In this document: positions 16,899-26,228 of the stretch, piece after piece | How positions within the stretch are numbered: position 1 is the first letter of the stretch | How the letters are laid out: each line of letters opens with the position of its first letter | Assembly (NCBI RefSeq): GCF_004348595.1 | Contig: NZ_SMKD01000022.1 | Coordinates: forward strand, 1 to 57,200 | DNA: 57,200 nt | Origin: Micromonospora sp. KC723 | GTDB lineage: Bacteria > Actinomycetota > Actinomycetes > Mycobacteriales > Micromonosporaceae | Direction of reading: 5' to 3' | Position numbers and translations under genes: made by a program | The notes under the pieces: model-generated | Seen by the model: only the letters and a program-made list of their open reading frames with translations | What the model was told of the DNA's origin: nothing | Database searches by the model: none

Positions 16899-18386
16899 TC
16901 AGTGGACGTAGGGCCAGCCGGCGGCGTCGTAGCCGATCCGGTTGATGCCGAGCAACGACGCTCCGTTGTTGGCGTAGTAGTGGTAGAAGAGGTGGTCGCC
17001 GTCCCGGTCGGCGAGGACGGCTTGGTGGCCGGGGCCGTGGACGCTGCCGTGCGAGGTCAGGATCTGTGTGCCGCCGCCGGAGAGCATGTCGCGGCCGGTG
17101 CGGTCGACGAACGGCCCGGTCGGGTTGGCGGAGCGACCGACCATCACGCGGTAGGTGCTGTTGGCGCCCTGGCAGCAGCGGTCGAACGAGACGTACAGGT
17201 AGTACCAGGCGCCGCGCCTGGTCATCACGGGCGCTTCGATGCCCGGCCCGTGGTTGGCGAGGCTGTGCATGGTGCTGCCGAGCCGCCGCCCGGTGGCGGG
17301 GTCGAGCTGCACCAGTTTGATCCCCGACCAGAACGACCCGAAGCTCAGCCACCAGCGGCCCTGGTCGTCGACGATGAGGTTCGGGTCGATCGCGTTGAAC
17401 GTGTCCGAGGTGCGCGACTCGACGACCAGGCCCTCGTTGGTCCAGCTGCCGGAGGCTCCGGTGGTGCTGGTCGCCAGGAAGATCGCCGAGCGGTTCGAGC
17501 CGAAGGTGGACGCCGAGTAGTACAGGTAGTAGCGGCCATTGTGGTACGACAGGTCCGGTGCCCACAGGTTGCGCGCGCCACCGGTGTAGGTGGTGGTCCA
17601 TGGGGCGCCGCCGGGGAAGACCGCGCCCGCGTTGCGGAAGGTGACCCGGTCGGTGGAGGTCTTCAGCGTGACGTTGGTCCCGGTGTGCGCGACGAGGTAC
17701 CCGCCCTCCGGGCGGGTGACCACGGTCGGGTCGTGTACGCCGATGTCGCCGGACACCGGGCTCGGCTGCGGGTAGGACGCTGGCGGCGTGCCGGTGGGTG
17801 GCGACGGGGTGCCGGTCGGGTTGCCGGCCCCGAGGCGGACCAGTTGCCACTGCTGGTTGGTTCCGTCGAGGTTCTGGTAGCCGACCAGCATGCCGCCGTC
17901 GGCGGTCGACCGGTTCCACACGTCAATGACCCTGCCGCTGGACCGGTTGACGAACCGTACGAACCCACCTGCCGAGTCCTGCAACCGGAAGTGCTGCGTC
18001 GTCGCCCCACTGTCGCTGTTCTGCACCACCCGGGTGCCGTCCGCCGCGCCGGGCAGGTCCAACACCTTTCCGCTGTGCCGTGACCGGACCTTGTAGAAGC
18101 CACCGCCCGCGTCCACGAACTGCCACTGCTGCACCGCCAGGTCGTTGCGGGTCCACTGGTTCACCGGCGCGTTGTCCGCCGTCGACCAGTCGTGCACATC
18201 CATCGCCTTGCCGCTGTGCCGGTTGACGAACACGTACGTCGCACCGGTGTCCACCGTTGCCGCCCACGCCGCCGGCAGCCCCACCACCACGCCGGCCGTC
18301 AGGGTCAGCACCGCCCCGAGCGCCGACAGCGACCGCCGACCACGCCACCGCGTACGCACCCCCGCCACCTCGCCTGCCAGACTCAT
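16899..18386 (-). CDS. GH43 endo-1,5-alpha-L-arabinanase with N-terminal ricin-type module
   Basis: This 495-residue secreted enzyme is predicted to cut arabinan backbones. ATG 18386 follows GGAGGAAG. The Sec signal ends near AAWA at about 42. A beta-trefoil CBM13-like lectin domain (QQW and HSGK repeats) covers 45-185, and a Pro/Thr linker at 188-210 leads to the GH43 five-blade propeller at 215-495. The general base is D219 in VHDPTV, the pKa modulator D334 in NAIDPNL, and the acid E384 in GIEAPV. The block WWLSFGSFWSGIKL is characteristic of endo-arabinanases. It is divergent from the exo-acting GH43 gene, and the two would work together on arabinan. Confidence 0.9.
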   Translation of the reverse strand: MSLAGEVAGVRTRWRGRRSLSALGAVLTLTAGVVVGLPAAWAATVDTGATYVFVNRHSGKAMDVHDWSTADNAPVNQWTRNDLAVQQWQFVDAGGGFYKVRSRHSGKVLDLPGAADGTRVVQNSDSGATTQHFRLQDSAGGFVRFVNRSSGRVIDVWNRSTADGGMLVGYQNLDGTNQQWQLVRLGAGNPTGTPSPPTGTPPASYPQPSPVSGDIGVHDPTVVTRPEGGYLVAHTGTNVTLKTSTDRVTFRNAGAVFPGGAPWTTTYTGGARNLWAPDLSYHNGRYYLYYSASTFGSNRSAIFLATSTTGASGSWTNEGLVVESRTSDTFNAIDPNLIVDDQGRWWLSFGSFWSGIKLVQLDPATGRRLGSTMHSLANHGPGIEAPVMTRRGAWYYLYVSFDRCCQGANSTYRVMVGRSANPTGPFVDRTGRDMLSGGGTQILTSHGSVHGPGHQAVLADRDGDHLFYHYYANNGASLLGINRIGYDAAGWPYVH

Positions 18387-18873
18387 CGACTTCCTCCGTT
18401 GGTCTCGATCCGGCGCGGAACGGTGATCGTCCACGTTTGCCGCGGGACGGCCCGCCGCGCCGCGTCCCGGGCCGGGACGACGGGGGTCCGCGTGCGCGAC
18501 TCGGCTCGCCGAGCCTGCGTCAGGTGGGCCACCACTGTGTAACAAATCGAGGCTCCCCGTTCACATTGATGACTGTCAAGATGTCGGTCGGGGAAACCCG
18601 GAGTATCTGGCAGGCGTGTGCCGTGCGGAGACGGTCCCACCGCCGACACCCGCCCTGGCCGGCCGGACGGCGCACGCCCGCCCCTTGACGACCTCAGTGT
18701 GAGCGTTAACACTCTCGTCACGCGGTCGTCACCGTGTCCAGGGGTGAACATGCCCCACCCCCGGGCGCGCTGCGTCGTGGGGCGGGCCACCTCGTACCGG
18801 ATCGGCCCTGCCCAGCAGTGGCAGCAGCAACCGGTAGAGCGGCGGAATCCGCCCAGCGGAGAAGGAGAGCGAC
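18387..18873. other. Divergent promoter region of the arabinan genes
   Basis: This 487-base spacer separates the two GH43 genes. Besides the operator candidate at 18697-18712 it contains the ribosome sites of both genes (GGAGGAAG on the minus strand, GAAGGAGAG on the plus strand). I see no small gene or RNA in it. Confidence 0.55.
18685..18716 (+). promoter_or_regulatory. Candidate promoter with LacI-type operator
   Basis: TTGACG at 18685-18690 could be a -35 element. GTGTGAGCGTTAACAC at 18697-18712 is an imperfect palindrome with a central CG pair, like operators of LacI/GalR regulators. It lies between the two divergent arabinan genes, where one repressor could control both. No LacI-family gene is in the window. 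Confidence 0.5.
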
Positions 18874-20301
18874 ATGCGCAGACGTACCCTCATCGCGCTG
18901 CCCGTCCTCAGTGGGGCAGCGGGGCTGCTGGTCCCGGGCCGGGCGCAGGCCGCGCCCGCGGTGACCTACACCAACTCGCTGATCGCCCAGCGCGCCGATC
19001 CCTGGGTGCACAGGCACACCGACGGCTACTACTACTTCACCGCGACCGCGCCCGAGTACGACCGGATCGTGCTGCGGCGCGCGACCACCCTGCAGGGGCT
19101 GGCCAGCGCCGCCGAAACGGTCATCTGGCGCAAGCACAGCAGCGGTGAGATGGGCGCCCACATCTGGGCGCCGGAACTGCACTTCATCGACGGCAGGTGG
19201 TACATCTACTTCGCCGCCGGCCGCACCGACGACATCTGGCGGATCCGCCCGTACGTGCTGGAGAACACCAGCGCCAACCCGTTGACGGGCACCTGGGTCG
19301 AGCGGGGGCGGATCGCGCTCCCGCTGGACACCTTCTCGCTGGACGCCACCACGTTCGTCCACAACGGCACCCGGTACCTCTCCTGGGCGCAGAACGACCC
19401 GGCGGTGGGAAGCGGCACGAACCTCTACCTCGCGCCGATGAGCAACCCGTGGACGATCTCCGGTACGCCGGCCCGGATCGCCGTACCGACCCACTCGTGG
19501 GAAACCATCGGTCACCGGGTCAACGAGGGTCCCGCCGTGATCATCCGCAACGGCCGGGTGTTCATGACCTTCTCGGCCAGCGCGACGGACGCCAACTACT
19601 GCATGGGGTTGCTGACCGCCTCCACGTCGAGCAACCTGATGAACCCGGCGTCGTGGACGAAGAGCGCCCAGCCGGTGTTCCGCAGCAACGACGCCACCAG
19701 CCAGTACGGCCCCGGGCACAACTCGTTCACCGTCTCCGAGGACGGGCAGAGCGACATCCTCGTCTACCACGACCGCAGCTACAAGAACATCACCGGAGAC
19801 CCGCTCAACGACCCGAACCGGCGTACCCGGATCCAGAAGTTCTACTGGAACGCCGACGGCACACCGAACTTCGGCATCCCGGTCGCCGACGGGGTGACCC
19901 CGTACCGGTTCCGGTCGCACAACTTCCCGGACCGGTACATCCGGCACTGGGAGTTCCGCGGGCGCATCGACCCGGACGTGACCACACTCGCCGATTCGCA
20001 GTTCCGCATCGTGACCGGGCTCGCCGGCAGCGGCACCGTGTCGCTGGAGTCGGCCAACAATCCCGGCTACTACCTGCGACACAAGAACTACGAGATCTGG
20101 GTCGAGAGGAACGACGGCAGCACGTTGTTCCGCAGCGACGCGAGCTTCGTCCGTCGCGCCGGCCTGGCCGACTCCGCCGGGGTGAGCTTCGAGTCGGTCA
20201 ACGCCGCCGGCCGGTACCTCCGGCACTACAACTACCTGCTGTACGTGCAGGCGCCGAGCGTCGCCACCGACCGCGCCGACGCCACCTTCCACCTCGAGTA
20301 G
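18874..20301 (+). CDS. GH43 exo-1,5-alpha-L-arabinofuranosidase with CBM42 (AbfB)
   Basis: This 475-residue secreted enzyme is predicted to release arabinose from arabino-oligosaccharides. The signal peptide ends at about 27 (AQA-AP). The GH43 propeller covers 30-340 with base D42 in RADPW, modulator D157 in FSLDATT and acid E218 in VNEGPAV. The C-terminal 132 residues (about 344-475) form an AbfB beta-trefoil (YRFRSHNFPDRYIRH; YYLRHKNYEIWVE; YLRHYNYLLYVQ), which binds arabinofuranose side chains. The architecture matches the Streptomyces exo-arabinofuranosidases with CBM42. It starts behind GAAGGAGAG and is divergent from the endo-arabinanase. Confidence 0.9.
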   Translation: MRRRTLIALPVLSGAAGLLVPGRAQAAPAVTYTNSLIAQRADPWVHRHTDGYYYFTATAPEYDRIVLRRATTLQGLASAAETVIWRKHSSGEMGAHIWAPELHFIDGRWYIYFAAGRTDDIWRIRPYVLENTSANPLTGTWVERGRIALPLDTFSLDATTFVHNGTRYLSWAQNDPAVGSGTNLYLAPMSNPWTISGTPARIAVPTHSWETIGHRVNEGPAVIIRNGRVFMTFSASATDANYCMGLLTASTSSNLMNPASWTKSAQPVFRSNDATSQYGPGHNSFTVSEDGQSDILVYHDRSYKNITGDPLNDPNRRTRIQKFYWNADGTPNFGIPVADGVTPYRFRSHNFPDRYIRHWEFRGRIDPDVTTLADSQFRIVTGLAGSGTVSLESANNPGYYLRHKNYEIWVERNDGSTLFRSDASFVRRAGLADSAGVSFESVNAAGRYLRHYNYLLYVQAPSVATDRADATFHLE

Positions 20302-20612
20302 CCCGTTGCCGTCCACGGTGGGGCGCGCCGCGCCGGGTGGGGCGGTCCGGCCGACGCCGTCGACGGCAGCCGGACGAGACTGGCCAGGGTGTGGCCCGGC
20401 CGCGGCCGTTCCGGACGCCGTGCCCGGCATGTACGGCAGAGCCACGCCGACCCCCCCGCTGGCTGCAATCCCCCGCTTACCGCAGACCGGTAACGGAGTT
20501 GGGGGCTGGCCCTGAGGGCAGCGCCACCATTCGGCGCAACGGTGGCCGGTGCGGGCCCATCGGGTCCACCGGCGCGTCGACGCGCAGCGGAGCGGAGAGA
20601 GGGAGCCGCACC
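20302..20612. other. Intergenic region with inverted repeat
   Basis: TTACCG (20477-20482) and CGGTAA (20488-20493) form a perfect 6-bp inverted repeat with a 5-base spacer, inside a longer imperfect palindrome flanked by runs of C and G. The segment GCTGGCTGCAATCCCCC (20458-20474) recurs near 24007 and 26694. It lies about 140 bases before the MFS gene and may be its operator. Confidence 0.45.
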
Positions 20613-22109
20613 ATGATCAGCACGACAGGCACCGCCTCAGGAGTCCTCCGGAGCACGATTCCCGCCCGGTTGGACCGGCTCACCTGGAACAGCTTCCATA
20701 CCCGGCTGGTGCTCGCCCTCGGCGTGGCATGGGTGCTGGACGGTTTGGAGATCACCATCGCCAGTTCCGTCGGCGCTGTCCTCGGGCAGGCCGACACGTT
20801 GGCCATGTCCGCGACTGCGGTGGGAGCCGTGGCGACGGTCTACCTCGTCGGCCAGGTCGTCGGCGCCCTGTTCTTCGGGCGGCTGTCCGACCGGCTCGGA
20901 CGCCGCAACCTGTTCATGGTGACCCTCGCCGTGTACCTCGGCGGCAGCGGCCTGACCGCCCTGACCCTGGGCCACGGCGCGGGTTCCGTCGTCTACCTCC
21001 TGCTGACACGGTTCATCGCCGGCACGGGCATCGGCGGAGAGTACGCCGCCATCAACTCGGCGATCGACGAGATGATCCCGGCCCACTACCGCGGACGGAT
21101 CGACATCGCCGTCAACGGAACCTACTGGGCCGGGGCGATCCTCGGTACCCTCGGCGCCCTGTTCTCCCTGCACATGCTGCCTCCCGCGCTGGGCTGGCGC
21201 CTCGGTTTCCTGCTCGGACCCGTGCTCGCCGTCGTCGTGATCTACGTCCGGCGGAACCTTCCGGAAAGCCCGCGCTGGCTGCTCATGCACGGCCGCGTCG
21301 CCGAGGCGGAGCGCGTGACCGCCCTCGTCGAGGCGCAGAGCAGCCCGGCAGGGCGGACGCCGCCCCCGGTGGACGAGCGCGAGGCCATCGAGATCCGGCC
21401 GGTACACGCCGGTTACCGCACGCTGCTGCGGGTCCTCTTCGTGGACCACTGGCGGCGGTCGGTACTCGGCGCGACCTTGATGATCACGCAGTCGTTCCTG
21501 TACAACGCGATCTTCTTCACCTACGTTCTGGTGCTCACCCGGTTCTACGGGGTCAGCGCCGACAACGCCCCCGTCTACCTGATCGGTTTCGCGCTCGGCA
21601 ACCTGCTCGGCCCGTTCACCATCGGCAGACTGTTCGACACCATCGGCCGCAAACAGATGATCGCCGGTACCTACATCGTCTCCGGTGTTCTGCTGGCGGT
21701 CACCGCGTACCTGTTCGACCTGGGCGTTCTCACCGCGGCCACCCAGACCATCGCGTGGTGCGTCATCTTCTTCTTCGCCTCGGCCGGTGCCAGCGCCGCC
21801 TACCTGACCGTCAGCGAGCTGTTCCCCCTCGAGGTACGAGCCCAGGCGATCGCGGTGTTCTTCGCCATCGCGCAGTGCTTCGGCGCCATCGGCCCGGTGC
21901 TGTACGGCCACCTGATCGGCGCCGGGACCAACCCGTCCCGGCTGTTCGCCGGCTACCTCATCGGCGGCGCCGTCATGGTCGTCGGCGGCATCGTCGAGAT
22001 CATCTTTGGTGTCCGCGCCGAACGCCGACCGCTGGAATCCGTGGCGCTGCCCCTGTCCGCCGTTCAACGACCCCGGGCGGGCACCATCGCCACCTCGTTC
22101 TCGTCCTGA
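20613..22109 (+). CDS. MFS transporter, sugar/organic-acid porter type
   Basis: This 498-residue protein has 12 predicted membrane segments. Signature loops are GRLSDRLGRRNLF between helices 2 and 3, RFIAGTGIGGEY in helix 4, PESPRWL after helix 6, and GRLFDTIGRKQM between helices 8 and 9. These are the marks of the sugar-porter/metabolite:H+ symporter part of the MFS. The substrate cannot be assigned. It follows the arabinan genes, so arabinose or arabino-oligosaccharide uptake is conceivable, but nothing in the sequence proves it. It starts at ATG 20613 behind GGAGAGAGGGA. Confidence 0.85.
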   Translation: MISTTGTASGVLRSTIPARLDRLTWNSFHTRLVLALGVAWVLDGLEITIASSVGAVLGQADTLAMSATAVGAVATVYLVGQVVGALFFGRLSDRLGRRNLFMVTLAVYLGGSGLTALTLGHGAGSVVYLLLTRFIAGTGIGGEYAAINSAIDEMIPAHYRGRIDIAVNGTYWAGAILGTLGALFSLHMLPPALGWRLGFLLGPVLAVVVIYVRRNLPESPRWLLMHGRVAEAERVTALVEAQSSPAGRTPPPVDEREAIEIRPVHAGYRTLLRVLFVDHWRRSVLGATLMITQSFLYNAIFFTYVLVLTRFYGVSADNAPVYLIGFALGNLLGPFTIGRLFDTIGRKQMIAGTYIVSGVLLAVTAYLFDLGVLTAATQTIAWCVIFFFASAGASAAYLTVSELFPLEVRAQAIAVFFAIAQCFGAIGPVLYGHLIGAGTNPSRLFAGYLIGGAVMVVGGIVEIIFGVRAERRPLESVALPLSAVQRPRAGTIATSFSS

Positions 22110-22215
22110 CCGGACCCGTGGGGGCCGGCGGCCCGGCCGGCCTTACGGCTAGCCGGTACGGAGGATCCCGGTTGACGGCGATGGCAGGAGACGGTCCCGG
22201 TGACACGCTCGCGGC

Positions 22216-23229
22216 ATGAGCACCGACCACGCCGCCGGGCACGACGCGGCGGCACGGAGGGAGGACGAGATGACGATGGTGTCGCCGGCGGCGTTCAGGC
22301 CGACCACCCACGCCGGCACCGGCACCGGGCCACGAGCCCGGCGCCGGCTGCCGAGCTGGGCGCGCGTCTTTCTGACCGGACTGGTGTTGTGGGTGGTGGC
22401 GGTGCCGGTCACCTTCGCCACCGGCAACATCAATCTCATCCCGACGATCATTCTGCTGGGCAGCTTCCTCGTTCCGGTCACGTTCGTGGTGTACGTCTTC
22501 GGGCGTGCCGACGGCGTGGTGACCGCCGAGCGCGTGTTCGTCGCCTTCCTCTGCGGCGGCGTGCTCGGTGTGCTCGGCGCCTCGATCCTGGAGGCGGCGC
22601 TGCTGCGGCAACCGTCCGGGTGGGGCTACGTCGGCGTCGGTCTGATCGAGGAGGCGGTCAAGCTCGCGGCACTGTGGCTCCTGGCCCGGCACCTGCCCCG
22701 GTACACGGCGCGGGACGGGATGGTGCTCGGCGCCTCGGTGGGCCTGGGGTTCGCCGCGTTGGAGAGTGCCGGCTACGCCTTCACCGCCCTGTTCAGCGCG
22801 TCGGGCAGCCTGTCGCTGCTCAACGTGGTGGAGACCGAGGCCCTGCGGGCGGTCCTGGCGCCGTTCGGGCACGGGCTGTGGACGGCGATACTGGGCGGCG
22901 CCTTGTTCGCGACCGCGGCCCGGTCGCGCCACGGCCGGCCGAGGCTGGGCGGCGCGCTGCTCGGTTGGTACCTGCTGATGGCCCTGTTGCACATGTTCTG
23001 GGACGCGTCCAGCGGGATCGCCGTGTTCCTGACCCTGCTGCTCACCGGCACCCCGACGCAGTGGACGTTGATCTCACTCGGTGCCGCGCCCGGGGTGACC
23101 GCCGCCCAGGTGCACACCTACACCGTGATCAGTTGGGGACTGCTCGCGCTGGACGCGGCGGTCGGAGTGCTGATCCTGGTGGCGCGCTGGCGCAGGACCG
23201 CCCCGCCGGCCCCCGTGACGGTCACCTGA
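22216..23229 (+). CDS. PrsW-family intramembrane metalloprotease
   Basis: This 337-residue protein has about eight membrane helices. The PrsW/CAAX-like active-site motifs are present: EEAVK (catalytic Glu pair) at about 138-142, GFAALESAGY at about 176-185, and the two metal-ligand histidines in PFGHGLW and LLHMFWDASSG. PrsW proteases cut membrane substrates such as anti-sigma factors in Bacillus. The substrate here is unknown. It starts at ATG 22216. It may be regulatory for the envelope block that follows, which is inference from context. Confidence 0.85.
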   Translation: MSTDHAAGHDAAARREDEMTMVSPAAFRPTTHAGTGTGPRARRRLPSWARVFLTGLVLWVVAVPVTFATGNINLIPTIILLGSFLVPVTFVVYVFGRADGVVTAERVFVAFLCGGVLGVLGASILEAALLRQPSGWGYVGVGLIEEAVKLAALWLLARHLPRYTARDGMVLGASVGLGFAALESAGYAFTALFSASGSLSLLNVVETEALRAVLAPFGHGLWTAILGGALFATAARSRHGRPRLGGALLGWYLLMALLHMFWDASSGIAVFLTLLLTGTPTQWTLISLGAAPGVTAAQVHTYTVISWGLLALDAAVGVLILVARWRRTAPPAPVTVT

Positions 23230-23308
23230 CCACGCACGCGGCGCGGTGGTGACCACCGCGCCGCCGGTGTCCCACGCCGCTCCGCCCGGCCGCCGAGCCG
23301 GTCGACCG

Positions 23309-23357
23309 TGACGCCGCTGGCCCGGACTGCCTGAAGCGGCCCGGGCCAGCGGCGTCA
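23309..23357. terminator. Bidirectional intrinsic terminator
   Basis: A 17-bp perfect stem (23309-23325 with 23341-23357) lies between the PrsW-type gene and the convergent DUF421 gene. It includes that gene's stop codon. Confidence 0.8.
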
Positions 23358-23906
23358 GTGGTGCCTCGACCGGTCGGGGTCGAGCAGTGCCTCGATCCGG
23401 TCGAGCCGGCGCAGCACCTCCTCGGTGCGATCCGGCTGCTCGACGGTGAGGGTGCCATTGGCCTCCAGCACCGCGGTGTCGACCTGCTCGATGCCGCGGA
23501 CCCCCTGCCGGCGCACCGCCGCGGCGAGCTCCTCCTTCGAGATGAGGTACCGGCGCAGGTTGGCGTCCACTGTCCGGCCGTCCTGCACCAGCACCGTGGG
23601 GGTGCCCTCCATCACCCGGGCCAGGCCGGGATGGCGGAACCCCAGCCGTACGACGACGTAGTTGACACCGAGCAGCACGGCGGCGCCCAGCAAACCCCCG
23701 AGGAGCGAGTTGTCCGCGCCGATGACGGCGTTCTGCACCGTGTTGCTCAGCAGCAGGAGGACGACGAGATCGAACGTGTTGAGCTGGGCGAGTTCCCGCT
23801 TGCCGCCCAGCCGCAGCGCCACCACCAGGAACAGGTAGACGGCGACCGAGCGGAGCACCTTCTCCGCCAGTGGGATCTGCACGAGCAGCAAATCGTGCAG
23901 CATCAT
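23355..23906 (-). CDS. DUF421 (YetF-like) membrane protein
   Basis: This 183-residue protein has three N-terminal membrane helices (about 10-80, containing LRLGGKRELAQLNTFDLVVLLLL) followed by the soluble YetF C-terminal domain with MEGTPTVLVQDGRTV and LISKEELAAAVRRQG. The family is widespread in spore-formers and actinobacteria. Some members affect spore germination or stress, but the biochemical role is not established. The double ATG at 23906/23903 lies behind GGGAGGAC. A copy of the repeated motif GCTGGGGGCTGGCTG sits about 100 bases upstream. Confidence 0.85.
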   Translation of the reverse strand: MMLHDLLLVQIPLAEKVLRSVAVYLFLVVALRLGGKRELAQLNTFDLVVLLLLSNTVQNAVIGADNSLLGGLLGAAVLLGVNYVVVRLGFRHPGLARVMEGTPTVLVQDGRTVDANLRRYLISKEELAAAVRRQGVRGIEQVDTAVLEANGTLTVEQPDRTEEVLRRLDRIEALLDPDRSRHH

Positions 23907-24006
23907 GTCCTCCCCGGTCCGGGTTCGGCCTCCCCGTCGCCCACTGCTGTCTGCCGGCAAGGCTTCCACCCGAGACAGCCCCGGTCTGCACGGTTAGCGG
24001 CCGTCG

Positions 24007-24033
24007 TTGCTGGGGGCTGGCTGGAATCCCCCC
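24007..24033. promoter_or_regulatory. Copy of a repeated intergenic motif
   Basis: The stretch 24001-24028 matches the complement of 26694-26721 at 23 of 28 positions, sharing GCTGGGGGCTGGCTG. A shorter version is at 20458-20474. It lies between the histidine kinase stop and the DUF421 start. It also ends in a C-run that could pair with the G-run as a weak hairpin. Confidence 0.4.
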
Positions 24034-24064
24034 TTCCGCCGGGGCGAGAGGCCGGCGCCGGGAG

Positions 24065-25462
24065 CTACCTGCCGGCGCCGGGAAGGTCGACGACCAGCGT
24101 GGTGCCCGCCCCGACGGGGCTGGTGACCGACATGGCGCCGCCCAGCGCGTGCACCCGGTCGGCCAGCCCGACCAGGCCCGAACCCCGGGCGGGGTCGGCG
24201 CCACCCCTGCCGTCGTCGCGTACCGACAGGTGCAGCCGACCGTCGGCGAGCCGCGCCTCGACCTCGACGACGGAGGCGTGGGCGTGCTTGGCGGCGTTGG
24301 CGAGCGCCTCGGACACGACGTAGTACGCCGCGACCTCGACCTGCTCGGGTAGCCGGGTCGGCACGTCGACAGCCAGCTCGACGGGGATCGCCGACCGCCG
24401 GGCGAGCGCCTTCAGCGCCGGCCGCAGGCCACCCTCCGTCAGGATCGCCGGATGGATGCCCCGGGACAGCTCCCGCAGCTCGTCCAGGGCGTCGGACAGC
24501 CCGTCCACCGCCCGGGACAGCTGCTCCCGCACCTCCGTCGAGCCTGGCGGGACGGCGGTCTCGGCGGCGCGCAGCGCCAGGATCAGCGACACCAGCCGCT
24601 GCTGGGTGCCGTCGTGCAGGTCACGCTCGATACGGCGTCGTGCCTGGTCGCCCGCGGCCACGACCCGCGCCCGGGACGCGGCGAGCGCGTCGCGGCCCCG
24701 TTCCAGCGAGCTCGCCATCGCGTTGAAGGAGCGCTGCAGCACGCCGATCTCGCCGGTTCCCCGTTCGGGCAGCCGCGTGCCCAGGTCGCCGGCGGCCAGC
24801 CGGCCCGCCGTGGCGGCCACCTGACGGACCGGCGCGACGATGACTCGGTGCAGGTAGCTCGCGAACACGACGACGAACAGGACTGAGCCGGCCAGGCCGG
24901 CGACCGCGGCGAACACGGCCCGGTTGGCCGCCGCCTCGGAGCCGTGCTGCCGCGTCACCGCGAGGTGGCGTTCGGTGGCCAGGAACTGGTCGAACTCTTC
25001 CCGCATCGTGTCGACGCGCCGCCTGCCCTCCTCGAGCTCCGGCAGGATCCGCACCGCCGCCGGGTCCCGCCGTGCCTTCGCGATCAGGGGCGCCGAGTAG
25101 TCGCGCAGGTACGAATCGCCCTCCGCCGTGATCCGCTGGGCCCGGACCCGCTGCTGCGGGTTGTCCGCGACGAGCTGTTCGAGGATGGCGGCGTCGTCGC
25201 CGAACGAGGCCCGGGCCGCCTCCCACGGCTGTAGGAACTCCTCCCGGCCGGTGAGCAGGTAACCCCGCTGGCCCGTCTCCATGTCGACGACGAGCCGCTC
25301 CAGGTGGTTCGCCGCCACCAGCGCCTCCTGCGATCGCAGGGCGCGGCGGTCGTCGGCGCGGAGCCGCGTGACCGAGGTCAGCAGGACGGCGAACGCGCTG
25401 CCGACCACCAGTGCCAGCAGAACGCTGGCCACCACCGTGCGCCCCGTCAACCCGCCCCACAC
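24065..25462 (-). CDS. CHASE3/HAMP sensor histidine kinase (NarL-system type)
   Basis: This 465-residue membrane kinase has a helix at about 8-30, an extracytoplasmic CHASE3-like helical sensor at 40-180 (METGQRGYLLTGREEFLQPW), and a second helix at about 185-205. A HAMP linker at 205-260, HisKA_3 with the phospho-accepting His in RRIERDLHDGTQQR, and a HATPase with VSEALANAAKHA, RDDGRGG and GSGLVGLADRV follow. It signals to a LuxR-type response regulator, almost certainly the divergently encoded one at 25575, 112 bases away. The ligand is unknown. Confidence 0.9.
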   Translation of the reverse strand: MWGGLTGRTVVASVLLALVVGSAFAVLLTSVTRLRADDRRALRSQEALVAANHLERLVVDMETGQRGYLLTGREEFLQPWEAARASFGDDAAILEQLVADNPQQRVRAQRITAEGDSYLRDYSAPLIAKARRDPAAVRILPELEEGRRRVDTMREEFDQFLATERHLAVTRQHGSEAAANRAVFAAVAGLAGSVLFVVVFASYLHRVIVAPVRQVAATAGRLAAGDLGTRLPERGTGEIGVLQRSFNAMASSLERGRDALAASRARVVAAGDQARRRIERDLHDGTQQRLVSLILALRAAETAVPPGSTEVREQLSRAVDGLSDALDELRELSRGIHPAILTEGGLRPALKALARRSAIPVELAVDVPTRLPEQVEVAAYYVVSEALANAAKHAHASVVEVEARLADGRLHLSVRDDGRGGADPARGSGLVGLADRVHALGGAMSVTSPVGAGTTLVVDLPGAGR

Positions 25463-25574
25463 GTCAGGTCCCGGTGCGCCGGGGCCCGCCGCCGACCCGG
25501 CGCTGCCGGTCCGCGCGTCGCGCCCAGGTACTCCGCCGGGTTCTCACAGCCGTACGCTAGCGGATAATCCGGTC

Positions 25575-26228
25575 ATGACGAGTGTGCGGGTGTTGCTGGC
25601 CGACGACGACGTCCTGCTGCGGGAGGGGCTGGCCAGCCTGTTGCAGCGGGCCGGCCACGAGGTGGTGGGGCAGGCGGGCGACGGGCGGCAGCTCGTCGAG
25701 CTGGCGCAGGCCACCGCACCCGACCTCGTCGTGGTGGACATCCGGATGCCACCCACCCACACCTCCGAAGGGCTGGAGGCCGCCCGCGACATCCGCAGCA
25801 TGCGGCCCGGGACGGCCGTGCTCGTCCTGTCCGCCCACGTCGAGGTGGAACACGCGATGGAGTTGCTGGTCAGCGGGCGCGGCGTCGGTTACCTGCTCAA
25901 GAGCCGGGTCAGCGACGTGGCGGAGTTCGTCGACAGCCTGGAACGGGTCGCGAACGGGGGATCCGTGGTCGACCCGGCGCTGGTGCAGGAGCTGGTGTCG
26001 GCGCGCCGGCGCGACGATCCCCTCGCCGTGCTCAGCGAGCGCGAACGGGAGGTGCTGGCGCTGATGGCCGAGGGGCGGTCCAACGCGGGTATCGCCCGGC
26101 GGCTGTGGGTGACCGAGGGCACCGTGGAGAAGCACGTCCGCAGCATTCTGGCCAAGCTGGATCTGGCCGAGACCGACGAGGATCACCGCCGGGTCCTGGC
26201 GGTGCTCAAGTTCCTCGAGGCCCGCTGA
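25575..26228 (+). CDS. NarL/FixJ-type response regulator
   Basis: This 217-residue protein has an N-terminal receiver (acidic pocket LADDD, phospho-Asp in VVVDIRMP at about 55, conserved Lys in YLLKSRV). The C-terminal LuxR helix-turn-helix has LSEREREVLALMAEGRSNAG and VTEGTVEKHVRSILAKLDL. It is divergent from the CHASE3 kinase and probably its partner. Its 3' end overlaps the convergent single-domain receiver gene by 23 bases. Confidence 0.92.
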   Translation: MTSVRVLLADDDVLLREGLASLLQRAGHEVVGQAGDGRQLVELAQATAPDLVVVDIRMPPTHTSEGLEAARDIRSMRPGTAVLVLSAHVEVEHAMELLVSGRGVGYLLKSRVSDVAEFVDSLERVANGGSVVDPALVQELVSARRRDDPLAVLSEREREVLALMAEGRSNAGIARRLWVTEGTVEKHVRSILAKLDLAETDEDHRRVLAVLKFLEAR

